Program-made: the position numbers and the translations under genes
Notes under the pieces: model-generated
Seen by the model: only the letters and a program-made list of their open reading frames with translations
The model's database searches: none
Told to the model about the DNA's origin: nothing
Shown: positions 22,313 to 34,139 of the stretch, piece after piece
Layout: every line of letters starts with the position of its first letter
Position numbering within the stretch: position 1 is the first letter of the stretch
Source of the DNA: Carettochelys insculpta
Taxonomy: Eukaryota > Chordata > Testudines > Carettochelyidae
Reading direction: 5' to 3'
Assembly: GCF_033958435.1 (NCBI RefSeq)
Contig: NC_134145.1
Location: 40,017,501 to 40,081,500, forward strand
Length of the DNA: 64,000 nucleotides

Positions 22313-22746
22313 GGTCATGTCTACACGAGCCCCAAACTTCAAAATGGCCACGCAAATGGCCATTTTGAAGTTTACTAATGAAACGCTGAAATGCATATTC
22401 AGCGCTTCATTAGCATGTGGGCCGCAGCGGCACTTTGAAATTGACGCACCTCGCCGCCGCGTGTTTCGTCCCGACGGGGCTCCTTTTCGAAAGGACCCCG
22501 CCTGCTTCGAAGTCCCCTTATTCCCATCAGCTCATGGGAATAAGGGGACTTCGAGTAGGCGGGGTCCTTTCGAAAAGGAGCCCCATCTGGACGATCCGCG
22601 TGGCGGCGAGCCATGTCAATTTTGAAGTGCCGCGGCCGCCCGCATGCTAATGAAGCGCTGAATATGCATTTCAGCGCTTCATTAGTAAACTTCGAAATGG
22701 CTATTTGTGTGGCCATTTCGAAGTTTGGGGCATGTGTAGACTTAGC
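22313..22746. mobile_element. Near-perfect 434-bp foldback MITE
   Basis: Same family as 19618-20053. The ends are GGTCATGTCTACACGAGCC and, reversed, GGCTAAGTCTACACATGCC. The symmetric blocks CGACGGGGCTCCTTTTCGAA and CCCTTATTCCCATCAGCTCA flank a centre near 22532. No coding capacity. Confidence 0.85.
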
Positions 22747-25160
22747 CTTACTGATTCTTTGCTGTGGCCCTAGACCATGAAGTCCCCAGTGACATTCCCC
22801 ACATTTGGGAGGCCCACCAGGAGACTTTCACCTGTAGAACCCCATGACTCCTCACGAGGCATCCTGTGCAGAGTCCTCCAGTCTGCAGCCCCATCCTGTC
22901 CCCTCCGGATACCTCCTACCCATCCACCCTTCACCCTGTTCCACCCCACCCCATAACAAGGGATACAGTGGTGATGATAAAATAAAGAATGTTTTCAAAC
23001 AATGTCAAACTTTTTCAAACAGATAAATAGTCTCAGAACTATGTACCAGGGGAATATATATACATTGGGAGGGCCTGGGACAGTGAGTGGAGGCACCTGA
23101 ACTTAGAGGGGGGCCTGGGACAGCGGGTGGGGGGGCCTCTGTCCTCTAAGGGGGTGGAGGGTCATGAGGGATCACTGTTGGGGCTGGGATGGGGTCAGGA
23201 ACCCAGTGAGGCAGAAGCTGCGGGGGCAGCAATTTTGGACTTGGCAGAGGGGTGGGGAGGGCAGGAGAGCTGCCATGGCAGGGCCCACTCTGGCCATGAG
23301 CCATTCTGCAAGGCACCATATGGAGGCAGTGGGGAGGTTGGGTGGGAGCAGGGCAATGAAGGCAGCAGGGGTGGGTGGCGGGGGGAGCTAGGGGACATCT
23401 TGGGGGCAGGAGGCAGGGGTGGGAGCTCTGTCAGGACTCTTCATATGGTCCAAAGCATCACCACCACATTGCCCCAGGCCTCCCACCACCAGACCAGGTA
23501 AGCGTGGTCCAGCACCAGCCTCTCCCTCAGCAGCTGGTTCTGCTTGCAGAAGGCAGCCATGTACAGAGTGGCCTTGCTGTCCTGCCCCTGGCAAAGGTCC
23601 CTCCAGCCGTGAGCCTGCCCAGGTGCCGGTGGTGTGTGTGGTCCAACCCTCTCAGCTGCCAATGGTGGACTCCCAGGCTCCAGATGTGGATGGGTCTCCC
23701 TCGGCTCATGGACAGCACAGCTGTGAGGCTGGAGTGGGGAGCGAGAGACAGTACATCAGACCTGCAGCCCAGCCACACTTTCTGTGCCCCCCAACACCCA
23801 ATGGGCAGCAGCCACCATTCCCATGCCAAGGGATAGGAATGTTCTGGGAGCAGTGATTTGTGTTCCCTGCACAGTTGGCCCTGCCACACATCCTCTGACA
23901 TGCCTTGGAGATGGGCCTAACTGTTGGGGGCCCCCACCCCCGCCCCTCTCCAGGGAAAGGGCTTGTGGGCAAGGGGGGGATCTAGCCACAGAGGGATCCC
24001 CTCATGTGTGGCAGGCAAGATGAGTTCAGCTTGGCCCTTCCAAGCCCCGCCCCGCCCATGCCTGTGGCACCATCAATGTCAGAGAGTGCTGATTGTCACC
24101 TGTGCCGTGTGCCAGGGAATGCACTCCTCAGTGGGGCACACAGCATCAGGCTGTCACCCATGTGTCTGGCCTGCCTTGGGCTGTGGCAGGGGTGGCTGTC
24201 TCTCTGGCCCCAGCCCATGGCGTGTGATGCACAGGGCATTTACCAGAACATCCCAGGAGGATGTCCAGAGACACCTATCTGGAGGTCACCTAGCTGGACA
24301 ACCCAAATGGGATGGCATTAAACAAGGTCCCCTCTGGTGACTTGCCATTTTCCAATGGGCCTTCAGTCTCTGGATCTAATTGGCTGGGCTCCTCTGTTGC
24401 CATGTTATTTATGTGTTGGGGAACATCCTCGCGCCCATGGAACACGTGCAGCTTTCTGTAGAAGAAGCAGGTGGCTGGCCCTGCCCCGAGCTCCTTGCTG
24501 TGTCCCTGGCCCAGAAAGAATCCTGTCAAAGTTATTTAACCTTGGAGCACACTTGCTTCAAGGCCCAGGCAGAGTGGCCTCAGGCAGTGAGGCCAGTGGC
24601 CATCTGGCCATAAGCACGGGAATTGCACCTTTTGCTGGTCATGGTGTGGAGCACATACTCCTCCTGCCAGAGGCCCAGCAGGTCTTTGAGCTCTGGCTCC
24701 ATCCAGGATGGTTCCCTTTGCTTCATGGCCAGGGCAGGCTCCTGGGTCCTCTCTCATGGCTCAGTGGGGGTGGGGGAGACCCTGGGATTGGCAGGCAGCT
24801 GGATCTTGGATGTAGTGCTATTTGGTGCTGCAGGGGTTGTCCATGACAGTGTGGTGCTGGAAGGTCATCTCCTGGCTACCTCCACTCTCTCAGCTTCCTG
24901 CCATGGGGTCTTCAGGGCTCCCTGTGCCTTTAAGGTGGTAAGACACAGGGATTATAGAGCTCCAATAGTGCTGACCAGGGCATCTCTGCACCCCAAAAGC
25001 AGGCACTCTTACTGATCCAGGAACAGAAAAGGCCTCCAGAAGAAGACCTTCATTCTTTTGATTTTGGATCAAAAGAGTTCATTTTGTGTGCAGACACTCT
25101 GCATGCTCTTTCGAAAAAGGGCTAGATTTTCCATAAGAACTTGCTAGCGTAGATGCAGCC
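22747..25160. mobile_element. Decayed two-gene Harbinger element (B)
   Basis: The right terminus, reversed, is GGCTGCATCTACGCTAGC (ends 25160), so the element ends on a family-like inverted repeat. The left terminus was not found. At 22757-22850 (+) a short stretch may be the transposase C-terminus (DHEVPSDIPHIWEAHQETFT, resembling element A); the rest of the transposase is gone. The reverse strand from about 24760 to 23440 carries the Myb-like partner in pieces. The 60% or more GC interior contrasts with the AT-rich flanks and produces many spurious ORFs on both strands. Confidence 0.6.
23440..24760 (-). pseudogene. Harbinger Myb/SANT-like partner pseudogene (element B)
   Basis: Harbinger partner proteins bind element ends through a Myb/SANT-like domain and help the transposase reach the nucleus and DNA. 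Reverse-strand reading from about 24730 gives PSWMEPELKDLLGLWQEEYV, LHTMTSKRCNSRAYGQMATG, a stop, then GHSAWALKQVCSKVK. This aligns with PSWTEAEIRDLLGLWGKEEV of element C. FYRKLHVFHGREDVPQ follows near 24470. The C-terminal helix ATLYMAAFCKQNQLLRERLV lies near 23560-23500. Stops and frame changes throughout. Confidence 0.7.
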
Positions 25161-25504
25161 AAAGAGTTGGCTATATGTAATTATGCATCTCAGAGGCAGT
25201 AATGTCAAGCAAACCGGGAACTCAAACTGGGACTTAGACACATGGATTCTATTCCCAGCTCTGTCACTAACCTCCAGGGTAAGCTTGGGCAAGTCACTAA
25301 CTCTGTGTGACCTCTCTCCTTAGTTTGTCTTGTTGGCTTAGTCCTCCAGGGCTGGTGCCGTCGAGTTGGGCAGCACCACATCGAAGTAGGCGCTACAGGG
25401 GAGCGTCTACACACCACAGCGGTCGAAATCAAGATAAGGGTGCCAGGAACAACTGCAGACAGGGTCACAGGGTGGACTAGTACTTCCCGGGCAACAGCTA
25501 GCTG

Positions 25505-25525
25505 CTCCCTTAAAGGGCCCCTCCC
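25505..25525 (+). promoter_or_regulatory. Candidate transposase core promoter (TTAAA box)
   Basis: CTCCCTTAAAGGGCCCCTCC lies about 80 bp upstream of the transposase ATG. The same box precedes the transposase in element E (reversed, about 51139-51160) and is kept in the MITEs (for example 13728). A TATA-like TTAAA role is inference from position and conservation; TTAAAA also sits upstream of the partner gene at 28896-28901. Confidence 0.4.
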
Positions 25526-25592
25526 AGACACGAGCAGCCTGCACAGCACACGGTCTGCAGAGCCACAAGCACACACCCCCCGTGGAAGCAGC

Positions 25593-26932
25593 ATGGACCC
25601 CCAGCAGCAGCAGCAGCAGCCAGGGGTCCACCCAGCCACCCCTGCAGGAGCAGTGCTTGCCCTGCTTAGTGCCATGCAGGAAGAAGCTAACCATCTTTTA
25701 TTTGAGGAAGATGAGCTGCCCCCAGGGGAGGAGGAAGCATCCCTAGACCTTGCTGCCCACCCAGCCCCCGCCCACGCCGCCGGCTGTGGAGCTACCCCAC
25801 GAGCATGGACTGGTGGGAGCGGCTGGTGCTCAGTGAGTGGGACAATGACCGCTGGCTCTGGAATTTCCAGATGAGCTGGCAGACATTCCTGGAGCTCTGC
25901 CAGTGGTTCACCCCTGCCTTACAGCACCAGGACACCCCCATGTGATGTGCCCTCACCATCGAGAAATGGGTCGGCATTGCTGTCTGGAAGCTGGCCACTC
26001 CAGACAGCTACAGATCTGTAGGGCAGCAGTTTGGCGTAGGCAAGGCTACCGTCTGGGCTGTCCTCATGGAGGTAAGAGGACCTGGGGGGGAGCCCTCGGG
26101 GGGAGGGGGGAACCCAGGGGTGGAGGGCCAGACACACCCTGCACACCCCTCACCGGTGCTCTCTCATGTCCTTCCCCTGCAGGTTGTCCGCACAATCAAT
26201 GCCCTGCTCCACAGGCACATGCGGCTTGGGGACCTGGATGCTCCCATCATGGGGTTTGCCAGCCTGGGCTTCCCAAATTGCTTTGGGGCTCTGGATGGGA
26301 CCCATATCCCCATCCGTGCACCGGAGCACAGCGGGGGATGCTTCCTCAATAGGAAGGGATACCATTCCGTGGTCCTCCCAGCCTTGGTGGACAGCCGGGG
26401 CCACTTCCTGGACATTTATGTTGGCTGGCCTGGCAGCACCCACGATGCCCGGGTGTTCAGAAATTCAGGCCTGTGCCGCCGTCTGGAGGCGTGGACCTAC
26501 ATTCCCCAGCGGATCCCTGTGGGGGACACTACCATGCCCCTCTGCAACGTCACAGACGCAGCATACCCCCTCCGGCCCTGGCTCATGCACCCTTACATGG
26601 GCCATGTCACAGCCAGCCAAGAGCGGTTCAACATGTGCTTGAACCATGTGTGCCAGGTGGTCGAGTGCACTTTCAGCCGCCTCAAAGGGCGCTGGAGGTG
26701 CCTCCTCACCCTCCTGGATGCAGACCTCACCAACATCCCCCAGGTTGTGGGCACGTGCAGCTCACTCCACAAACTGGTGGAGAGCAAGGGAGAGGCCTTC
26801 TTCCAGGGCTGGGCTGTGGAGGCTGGCAGGGCTGATATCCAGCCACCCGCTGCCCCCAGTCGCCAGGCAGACCCTGAGGGGATCCAGGTCCAGGAGGCCC
26901 TGTGGGCCCAATTTGACCAGGCTGCGGGGTGA
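25593..26932 (+). pseudogene. PIF/Harbinger DDE transposase (element C), nearly intact
   Basis: Start ATG at 25593 (MDPQQQQQQPGVHP), chosen because the MITEs preserve the same leader and first codons. Exon 1 continues, after a frame change near 25750-25765, as LWSYPTSMDWWERLVLSEWD, FQMSWQTFLELCQWFTPALQ and IAVWKLATPDSYRSVGQQFG. This last part is a helix-turn-helix-like region. TGA at 25943-25945 replaces what is CGA (Arg) in related copies. A GT-AG intron spans 26072-26182. Exon 2 (26183-26932) is open throughout and keeps GALDGTHIPI (Asp 26294), HDARVFR (26444), DAAYPLRPW (26555) and VVECTFSRLKGRW (Glu 26663), the acidic positions of the Harbinger DDE fold. One stop and one frameshift make this copy inactive as read. 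Confidence 0.9.
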
Positions 26933-27064
26933 ACGCTGGCAGGGCCAGCTGCGGGTGAGCCACCCACTGCACCCCCTCCATCCTCCACAACACTACCTCA
27001 CAACACTCCCTGCCCACACCACAGAGAACCCGAGAGCACACACCCCCTCCACACACTTTTCTTT

Positions 27065-27110
27065 GAAATAAATGGAAATATTGTTTCAAACAAAACAGTG
27101 CAACTTTATT
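27065..27110. terminator. Convergent poly(A) signals between the two Harbinger genes
   Basis: AATAAA on plus (about 27067) serves the transposase. On minus, AATAATAAAG (about 27103-27112 reversed) serves the partner. The signals are within 50 bp, so the two transcripts end tail-to-tail or overlap slightly. Element D shows related sequence at 38280-38345 and element E has AATAAA at 49538. Confidence 0.6.
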
Positions 27111-27240
27111 ATTAACAGAAGAAAAGGGGGAAACTATATACATGGGGGAGGCAGCTACTAAAACAGGGGTCCAACAAAAATTATTTACAAATGGGGGAAT
27201 ATGTACAAAGGAGGGGGGGCCACGTCCTCAGCCCCGCACC

Positions 27241-28782
27241 CTAATGTCCAGCGCCTGGTGTTGGGGGGTGTGACCCATGTCTCGGCCGGAGCCCTGGTTG
27301 AGGCTGGGTGGGGGCTGGGAAAACCGGTAAATATGGCCGGCTGGTGTCCGCAGGCCCACGGTCCCCCTCAGCAGCAGGCCCCAGGGTGGCAGACAGTGGA
27401 GGGACGGCAGGCAGAGCAGCGGGTGGAGCGGAGGGTGGCGAGGTGGGCAGAGCAGCAGGTGGAGCAGCGGGGGGGGCCATGTGCTGCGCAATGCAGTCAA
27501 AAGTGCACATGAAAGCCCCCCAAGCCATCTGGCACCAGGCCAGCGCGCACTCCTGGAGCTCTAGCCGCCGCTCCTCCACCCGCAGACGCTGCTCAGACAC
27601 CTCCAGCTGACGCCGGAGGGTCGCGAGCAGCTGGGGGTCCGTGGCCGTCCATGAGTGGCTCCTCTGTCGGCCTCGTCCTGGGGCTGGTCGGTGCTCCACC
27701 GAGGGGCTGGCCTGCTGGGATGACCCCAGTGGGCTCTCCGGGACCACGGACACCTCACCGGCACTCTCCGGGCCCTCTGATGATGCAGCTGCAGAACACA
27801 AGGGGGAAGAAGAGTGGAGACAGCCGTTAGTGTGGGCCCTGACCCGTGGCCCTTGTCCCCCCACTCCTCTATTGCTGGTTCCCCATTCCTGTCCCCCGGA
27901 GATGCTGCTGCTGCTGCTGATGGGTGTCCCACACCCCCCCCAGGGGACCCTAGGTTCCGCTCCCCCCCATCCCCAGGGATGGGGCATGGTGCTGTCCTGC
28001 TGGCGGGCAGGGACTGACGCATTCTTCTGAGGGACATGCCACTGCTGTCCTTGAAGCCATGGTCATCTGGATGTGTGGAGGGCCCTGGTCATGTCTCTTG
28101 TTCCTGCCCCTTAACCCTGGGGGTGTGCACCGGGGGGGACGACATACCTGATGGTCCACTCCCACGGCTGGGGGACACCCATTGGGCGGACGCCCTGCTG
28201 GAGCTCCGGGATGGGAGGGCAACGCGGAACCCCCCCATCGCTGGAGGAATCCCTGTCTTCCTCCTCCAGCGTCCCAGGAGTGGGTTTCTGGGGGGGACCC
28301 TGGGGTGCAGGGCTTGCCCCTGGGGCGGAGTCCACCTCCGGGGCCTGCTGGGGCTTGTCAGCCGAGGTGTCAAGAGTGGCCGAGGGGGAGGAAGTGTACC
28401 GGGGGCCCAGGATGGCCCTGAGCTCCCTGTAAAAGGGGCAAGTGGTGGGGGCGTCCCCAGATCGGCTGGCTGTGTCCCGGGCCAAGGCATAACCCTTCCG
28501 CAGCTCCTTGACTTTACTCCTGACATGGTCAGGAGTGCAGGCAGGGTGACCCCGGGCAGCCAGGCCCTCAGCCAGCCGAGCGAATGCATCCTCATTCCGC
28601 GTCTTGCTCCCCATTACCTGGAGCACCTCCTCCTTGCCCCAGAGCCCCAGCAGGTCCCGGATCTCAGCCTCCGTCCAGGAGGGGCCCCGCTGCCTCTTCC
28701 CTGGCTGGCTGCCAGCCTGGGAGCCCTGGTTCCCCTTGGAGGGGGCGGCCTGTGGGCGCTTGGGGGGCTGGCTGGCTGCCAT
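27241..28782 (-). CDS. Harbinger Myb/SANT-like partner protein (element C)
   Basis: I chose the start at 28782 (MAASQPPKRPQAAP) because element E's homologue starts MASSQPPAP; an upstream ATG at 28833 is also in frame. Residues about 30-120 form a Myb/SANT-like DNA-binding domain: GPSWTEAEIRDLLGLWGKEE, DHVRSKVKELRKGYALARDT, CPFYRELRAILGP. An acidic-proline linker follows (EEEDRDSSSDGG). A donor CAG/GTATGT lies near 28148-28155, and an acceptor is near 27788. Exon 2 gives PESPLGSSQQASPSVEHRPA, then a helical LEVSEQRLRVEERRLELQEC segment and a proline/alanine-rich tail. With these splice sites the frames do not join cleanly, so either the sites differ or there is an indel. The known role of such proteins is terminal-repeat binding and transposase nuclear import. 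Confidence 0.8.
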
Positions 28783-29217
28783 GGGGTGCAGGATGGTGGC
28801 TTGGGGCTGCTGAGGTCCGTGCAGGCTGTGCACGTGGCAGTGCTGCTGCCTGCACTAGCTCTTGCTTCCTGCACAGGAAATAAGGGGACGGGGAGTTTTA
28901 AGGGGCTGCTGCACGCGGCAGCCATAGAGCTCAGGGGCTGGAGAAAGCATCTCTCAACCCCTCAGCTGATGGCCTCCATGGAGGACCCTGCTATTTCGAT
29001 GTTGCAGGACGCGGATCGTCTACACGTGCCCTACTTCAACGTTCAACATCAAAGTAGGATGCTATTCCCATCTCCTGATGGGGACAGCAACTTCGACGTC
29101 TCACCGCCTTGCGTTGATTTCAACTTCGAAATAGTGCTCGCCACGTGTAGATGCGGCAGGCACTATTTCAAAGTTGGCGCGGCTACTTCAAAGTTGCTGG
29201 CTCGTGTAGACACAGCT

Positions 29218-31645
29218 ATAGAGTGTTTGAAAAGAACCTCATACAATGGGATCCTGATTTTAGCTGGAGCTCACTGTAACTTTAATAAAATAAAATTAAT
29301 TGCTCCCCTCTGTGCCATAAATCACAGGAGAGAGTAAGGCCCAATGAATTTTCTTTTAAATCTCAGTTATCCCAACATGCTCTTGATCAACAATTTCATT
29401 TTAACTTTCTCAGAATCCAATATATTTAACAGGGATTAGACATTGCTTTCTTGGTTGCACCATTTTTATATCAAAAGTTTCTCACAAATTGTCAGAGATA
29501 AATATGGTGTCAGCAAAGGGAAAAGGATGAGAATATATCATAGAAAACTGTAATACCTAAATGAACACTAGTAATAAATAGTATGAAAAATCCCTGCTTA
29601 TGACAAAGCTGGCTTTTCCCATCCATATTTTCAGACTACTAAAATATGACATTAAAACAATAAGAACAAAATAAATTCACATTTATTTTCTTTCCATTAA
29701 ACATTTCAGATTGTGGCTCATTTTATTCCTGAACTAAAGATGAATAAGTCGGTGATACTTTGGCAATGACTACGCAATGCCTCATTAGCATCCCCCTTTT
29801 GAAAGTGGGGTGCTAGTGTAAGCATAGCCTTTGTGATTACAATAAACAAAAAATTAATTAAACCTCTAGTCTGGCACCCTTGGAAACTGACCAGTGCTGA
29901 AAAAGAGAATTTGCTGGACCACAGGAGGTCAATATTGTCTAGCAGCATTACCAACACTTTCACTGCTTGCTGGGCTCCTAGAAGACATTCAGTGGCAAAT
30001 AACAGCTAAATAATAGCACAGAACCCTGACACCGGGGATTGGTGGTTGTAAACAAATTTTATGGGGCCATGGGAAACTTGCCCACATCCATGATAAGTGG
30101 TTGTCCAGTTAACTAAAATCGTGCTGGATTATGGATGATGCCAGACAAGAGAATGCTGGATTAAAGAGGTTAAACATGTATCATTATCTTTTCTTCTTAC
30201 ATCAATATTTATTTGCTTTTAGATACAAAAAGAAGTGTGTTAAATTAAACAATCTCCTTTTTCTCTGTAGTGATTCATATCAAATAGGCAAAAATAATTA
30301 TTTCCTTCACTACTTCCTACTTTTAAAATATTCATTTTGATAATCTGAACCACATTTTGAGAATCTGACTTTTAGTAAGAATGCTTTATGCCAGTTTTTC
30401 AGCTGAATCATTAACCAATTAAATCTCATATTTTAAATCTGCTTTTCTGTAGATAGTTTGTCTCAGCTCAAGTTTTACATACTTTAAATATTCAGGCCAT
30501 GATCTGAACGATAGAAACCTGAAATTATATTTATAACTCTACAATCTAAGAAACTACAGCACTGGACAACTACTAATGACATCAACAAATTTTGGATCAG
30601 TCCTTTACGACAGGTGTCATTCTTAGTCTTCTGATGTTAGTGGGAATTATGTTAGTAGCAGTGAATATCTAACTGCTACAAACTAATGTGCTATCTTGCT
30701 CAGTCTTAGAAAAGGGTAGAATTTTCCAAAATTAATCTGGTAGGGAATTAAAATAATACCATCTGCATGGGAGAATAATGCAAATAATCTACTGTCTCTG
30801 TGTCTTGGTATCTCTTGGGCATTATTTAAGCATCCCAAGAAATAGGATCAGTCCTAGAAGCCATGGGATATAATTAAGGGGTAGATAAAGAGGCATATCA
30901 AGCAAACATTCTATTCCATTCTTAAGCATGGAATCATTTTCTCTCATAGGACGATCACAGATATTCCAATGGTAGATACATTAAAAACTGGAGTAGAAAA
31001 ATATTGGTAAGTGTATATCCTACACTGATATGGAGATGGACTAGATAATTGTAGAAAGTAGGCCTTATCCATCTCTATAATTCTACGAATCCACGATTTT
31101 TGTAATGTGATCAAACATTCCAGCACTGAGCCAGAGGTGACTATAGACTGCAAAAAGTCCTATTTCATCTCTCCAACATTTTGCTTGTAGTACTGTCTGC
31201 ACTTGGCACTGATGCAGTAATTCAGTTGAATTTAACCATATTATCTGTCTTTTTTCTGCCCTTTTTACATAAGCCTACTCCAAAAATTCGTGCCAGGACC
31301 CCAGACAGTGTTTAGGGCCCAGGACCAGATGGGACATTTTGAATCTCTGTATCCTTGTGTCTCTCGTGTATGTCCTTGGGCCTCCATCAATCTTCTAGTT
31401 CCATGCAGCATTACAGCTGATATCCCATAGCCCTTTCAGGGAAGCTAATGCTAGATGATCCAAACAGCTCATCCAATTGAAAGCTCCTCTCTGGTTTTCA
31501 TTCTCACTTTCATTTTTCAAGAAACATTGTTGCATATAAAGGAGTATATCCAATCCTCAGTTCCTGCAGTAGACACTGACAGGAAAAGTCAGATTATGGT
31601 GCCTGGGCAGTAAGGTCCCTTTGATTAGTGCTGCGTCTCTCTCTT

Positions 31646-31648
<3 letters not shown>
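29218..31648. other. Mostly unannotated; MITE end fragment at 29766-29829
   Basis: AT-rich DNA. The 29766-29829 stretch (TGCCTCATTAGCATCCCC ... GCTAGTGTAAGCATAGCC) is a terminal fragment of a foldback MITE. The rest holds no recognised exon or repeat. Confidence 0.5.

Positions 31649-31681
<33 letters not shown>
31649..31681. repeat. (CA)16 microsatellite
   Basis: An uninterrupted CA run, followed by CGTGCGCA. Confidence 0.95.
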
Positions 31682-31693
<12 letters not shown>

Positions 31694-31795
31694 TCCCGTG
31701 GAAGATTTATAGTAAAAGGACTTCTTCATATTGATTTTCTACTCAGAGCATCATGTCATATTTCATTTACCCGCCATTTCAAAGGACTTCTCTGT

Positions 31796-32062
31796 GGCTA
31801 CATCAACACTAGAAGCATCTGTCTACAAAAGTTACTGTTGGAAGAGATGTCCCAACAAAACTTCTGTTGACCCATGGCATCTGCATATAAAAGCAGATTG
31901 ATCTTTTGACCCGTTCTGTCAACAGAAGGGCTCCTCAAAGCATCTACACAGCTTTCTTGTTGACTGTTTCTGTTAAGAAATGCATGTTGTGTGTAGATGC
32001 TCCTCAAGTTTGTTGACAAAACCCAAGTTTTGTCTACAAAACTCTCTAGTGTAGAAATAGCC
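31796..32062. mobile_element. MITE of the TGTTGACAG group
   Basis: The ends are GGCTACATCAACACTAGAAG and, reversed, GGCTATTTCTACACTAGAGA. Inside are AACTTCTGTTGACCCATGGC and CTGTCAACAGAAGGGCTCCT, shared with 61184-61618 and with the terminus of Harbinger D (40120-40301). No clear target duplication. Confidence 0.7.
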
Positions 32063-33414
32063 TAAATGTCTATTCACTAAGAGAAAGAAATTAGAATTAT
32101 TGAGAGGTTAAAGACAGGAGAATAAGTAAATAATTTAGTCAGAGTTTATAAATCCAAAATAAGAGCAGAGATGTAGCAAATAGCTAGTTTTCCTTAAGTT
32201 TTTCAGGGTTAGCCAAAATAATTTGGGAGTCTCTCCCTTTGCACCTAGAACTCACCCTGTAGTGTCAAAGGCAGCTCAGGGATACAGGATCAATCCCTTG
32301 ATTTATGATTATAGCTTCTTCCACCCAGGACAATTAGGAAAGTGTTTTCCTTCAGAGAAAGGCTGTCCCTTTGTTGACGAAATGCAAGCTAAATTTGTGA
32401 GCTTTCATAGCCAAGCACAATGATTCATGCTTTGAAACTGTCAGTCTTTTACAGTTCCAAAATCACATGAAGGGCAAACATAATGGAAACACAACATGAT
32501 AGCCAGAAAATCACTAGCTTTTATGAAGTTTTATACATGAAGTAAATTCTCACCCTAATGCTAATACACCTTTGATTTAGGATTATCTAATTACAGGATA
32601 TCAGAGTGGAACTATGTGTCATGTGATAGCAGACAACAGAATAGAGGCAAACAATAGAATCGACTTCTTTCAGTCTATTCAAACAAGTTAATCTGCTTGA
32701 ATGTACTATGATGGGTTCAATCATGTCAAATCATGAGAACTTCTGGAAAGGGGACAACTCAATTCTCTTGACTTAAAGACAGCCTGAAGCCCTTTATACC
32801 TTGCAGGAGTTGCTCAGTACTTTGCAGGATCAGGATATTTATGCATTACAATTATTACTGAGGCACTGTGTGACAGAAACAAATGAAATTCTTTGCCTCA
32901 GGATGGAAAACACTTATTTTCTGTGCATGATCCATAGGACATTGCAGTCACAATTACTGATGCTCTAAGAATAGATTTCAGCATAACCACCACGTCTCAG
33001 CACTTGAAATTCAGAATAAATGACACTTGCAGATTCAGGAGCTTACATTCCAAAGAGTCATTGTGTGCTACATCTCAGATTCAGCCTTTTATTGCTTGGC
33101 TATCTAAAACTGTCAAGTAAACAAAACTCCTTTTATCAGTAGAAAAATAGAGGTCCAATAGAAGACACTGACACCTGTAAAATATGGAGAATTCAAACAA
33201 AAGTCAAACTAAAATATTCTGTCCTGTGTTTAGGGGTGGGGAGAACCTTCTTTCAAGTATCAACAGTGACATCTGGTTCCTCAGAATACAGTGAGGAAAT
33301 GGAACAGAGCTTACTGCATGGATATCGAATGCTAATTGTAATTGAGGATTGAAAGAATTATAATGAAGGTTGCACTTTCCCTTTCTTTGTTTCTTTACCT
33401 TTCTTTCTTTGTTT
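32063..33414. other. No feature recognised
   Basis: AT-rich, with no recognised repeat or exon. Confidence 0.5.
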
Positions 33415-33925
33415 TCACCAGTGTCGAGTAGAGGGGAATAATAACTTCTCTAGAGCTGCTGGAAATGCTTCTCCTAATTTACCCCAATATGACATTAGCC
33501 TTCTTGGCTACAAGCACACACTGTTGACTCATGTCCAGCCTCTCAGCCACTGTAATCCCCAGGTCCTTTTCTGCTGCACTGCTACTTAGCCAGTCAGTCC
33601 CCCAACCTGTAACAATGCATGGGATTCTTTCATCCCAAGTGCAGGACTCTGCACTTCTCCCTGTTGGACCTCATTAAATTTCTTTGGGCCCAATCCTCCA
33701 ATTTGTCTAGGTCTCTCTGGACCCTATCACTACCCTCTGATGTATCTACATCACCCCCTAGTGTCATCCGCAAATTTGCTAAGGGTGCAATCCATTCCCC
33801 TCATCCAGGTCATTAAGAAAGATATTGAACATTACTGGCCCTAGAACTGATCTTTGGAGCACTCCACTTAAAACCAGCCACCAACCAGACCCAGCCTCTT
33901 GGGCCCATCCATGAATCCAAATGAT
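33415..33925 (-). mobile_element. CR1 fragment, RT region
   Basis: Reverse-strand CR1 ORF2. Read on minus it covers the RT end (FADD region near 33780) through the SQQC.L.AKKA segment. The same stretch is present at 40800-41280. Many substitutions and stops; both element ends are missing. Confidence 0.75.
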
Positions 33926-34139
33926 CATCTGTCTTTTAAATGCTGTTTCAGATCTATCAAAACAAAAATTTCACTACATTAAGATATAATAATCTCACAA
34001 ATTTCCAATTTCACATTAAAAGCAATTTCGTTTCTGAATTGTTTCAGAATTTTTCTATCATATATTTTAACACCATATTCAAATGTGTTTCATTTTTGCT
34101 CTTTTAATTATTTTTTTAATTTTCATGCACTGATATGAA

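Larger units (their letters stand above)
25341..29217 (+). mobile_element. Two-gene Harbinger element C, left-truncated
   Basis: A 3.9-kb element with a transposase on plus (25593-26932) and a Myb-like partner on minus (28782-27241), convergent and meeting at paired poly(A) signals near 27065-27110. The right end is the family terminus (reversed AGCTGTGTCTACACGAGC) at 29217, followed by ATA. The left end begins inside the family sequence at GTCCTCCAGGGCTGG, so about 80 bp including the terminal repeat is missing. Its two outer segments are the sequences retained in the MITEs at 12221, 13468 and 55814. Confidence 0.9.

Noticed and set aside
23127..24846. Many overlapping GC-rich ORFs of 70-170 codons
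   Set aside because: They are by-products of base composition inside decayed Harbinger B. Only short minus-strand segments align with the Myb-like partner.
28036..29337. 433-codon plus-strand ORF, the longest in the window
   Set aside because: It is antisense to the Myb-like partner and runs into the MITE-type terminus of element C. High GC content removes stops. The minus-strand frame has the recognisable domain.
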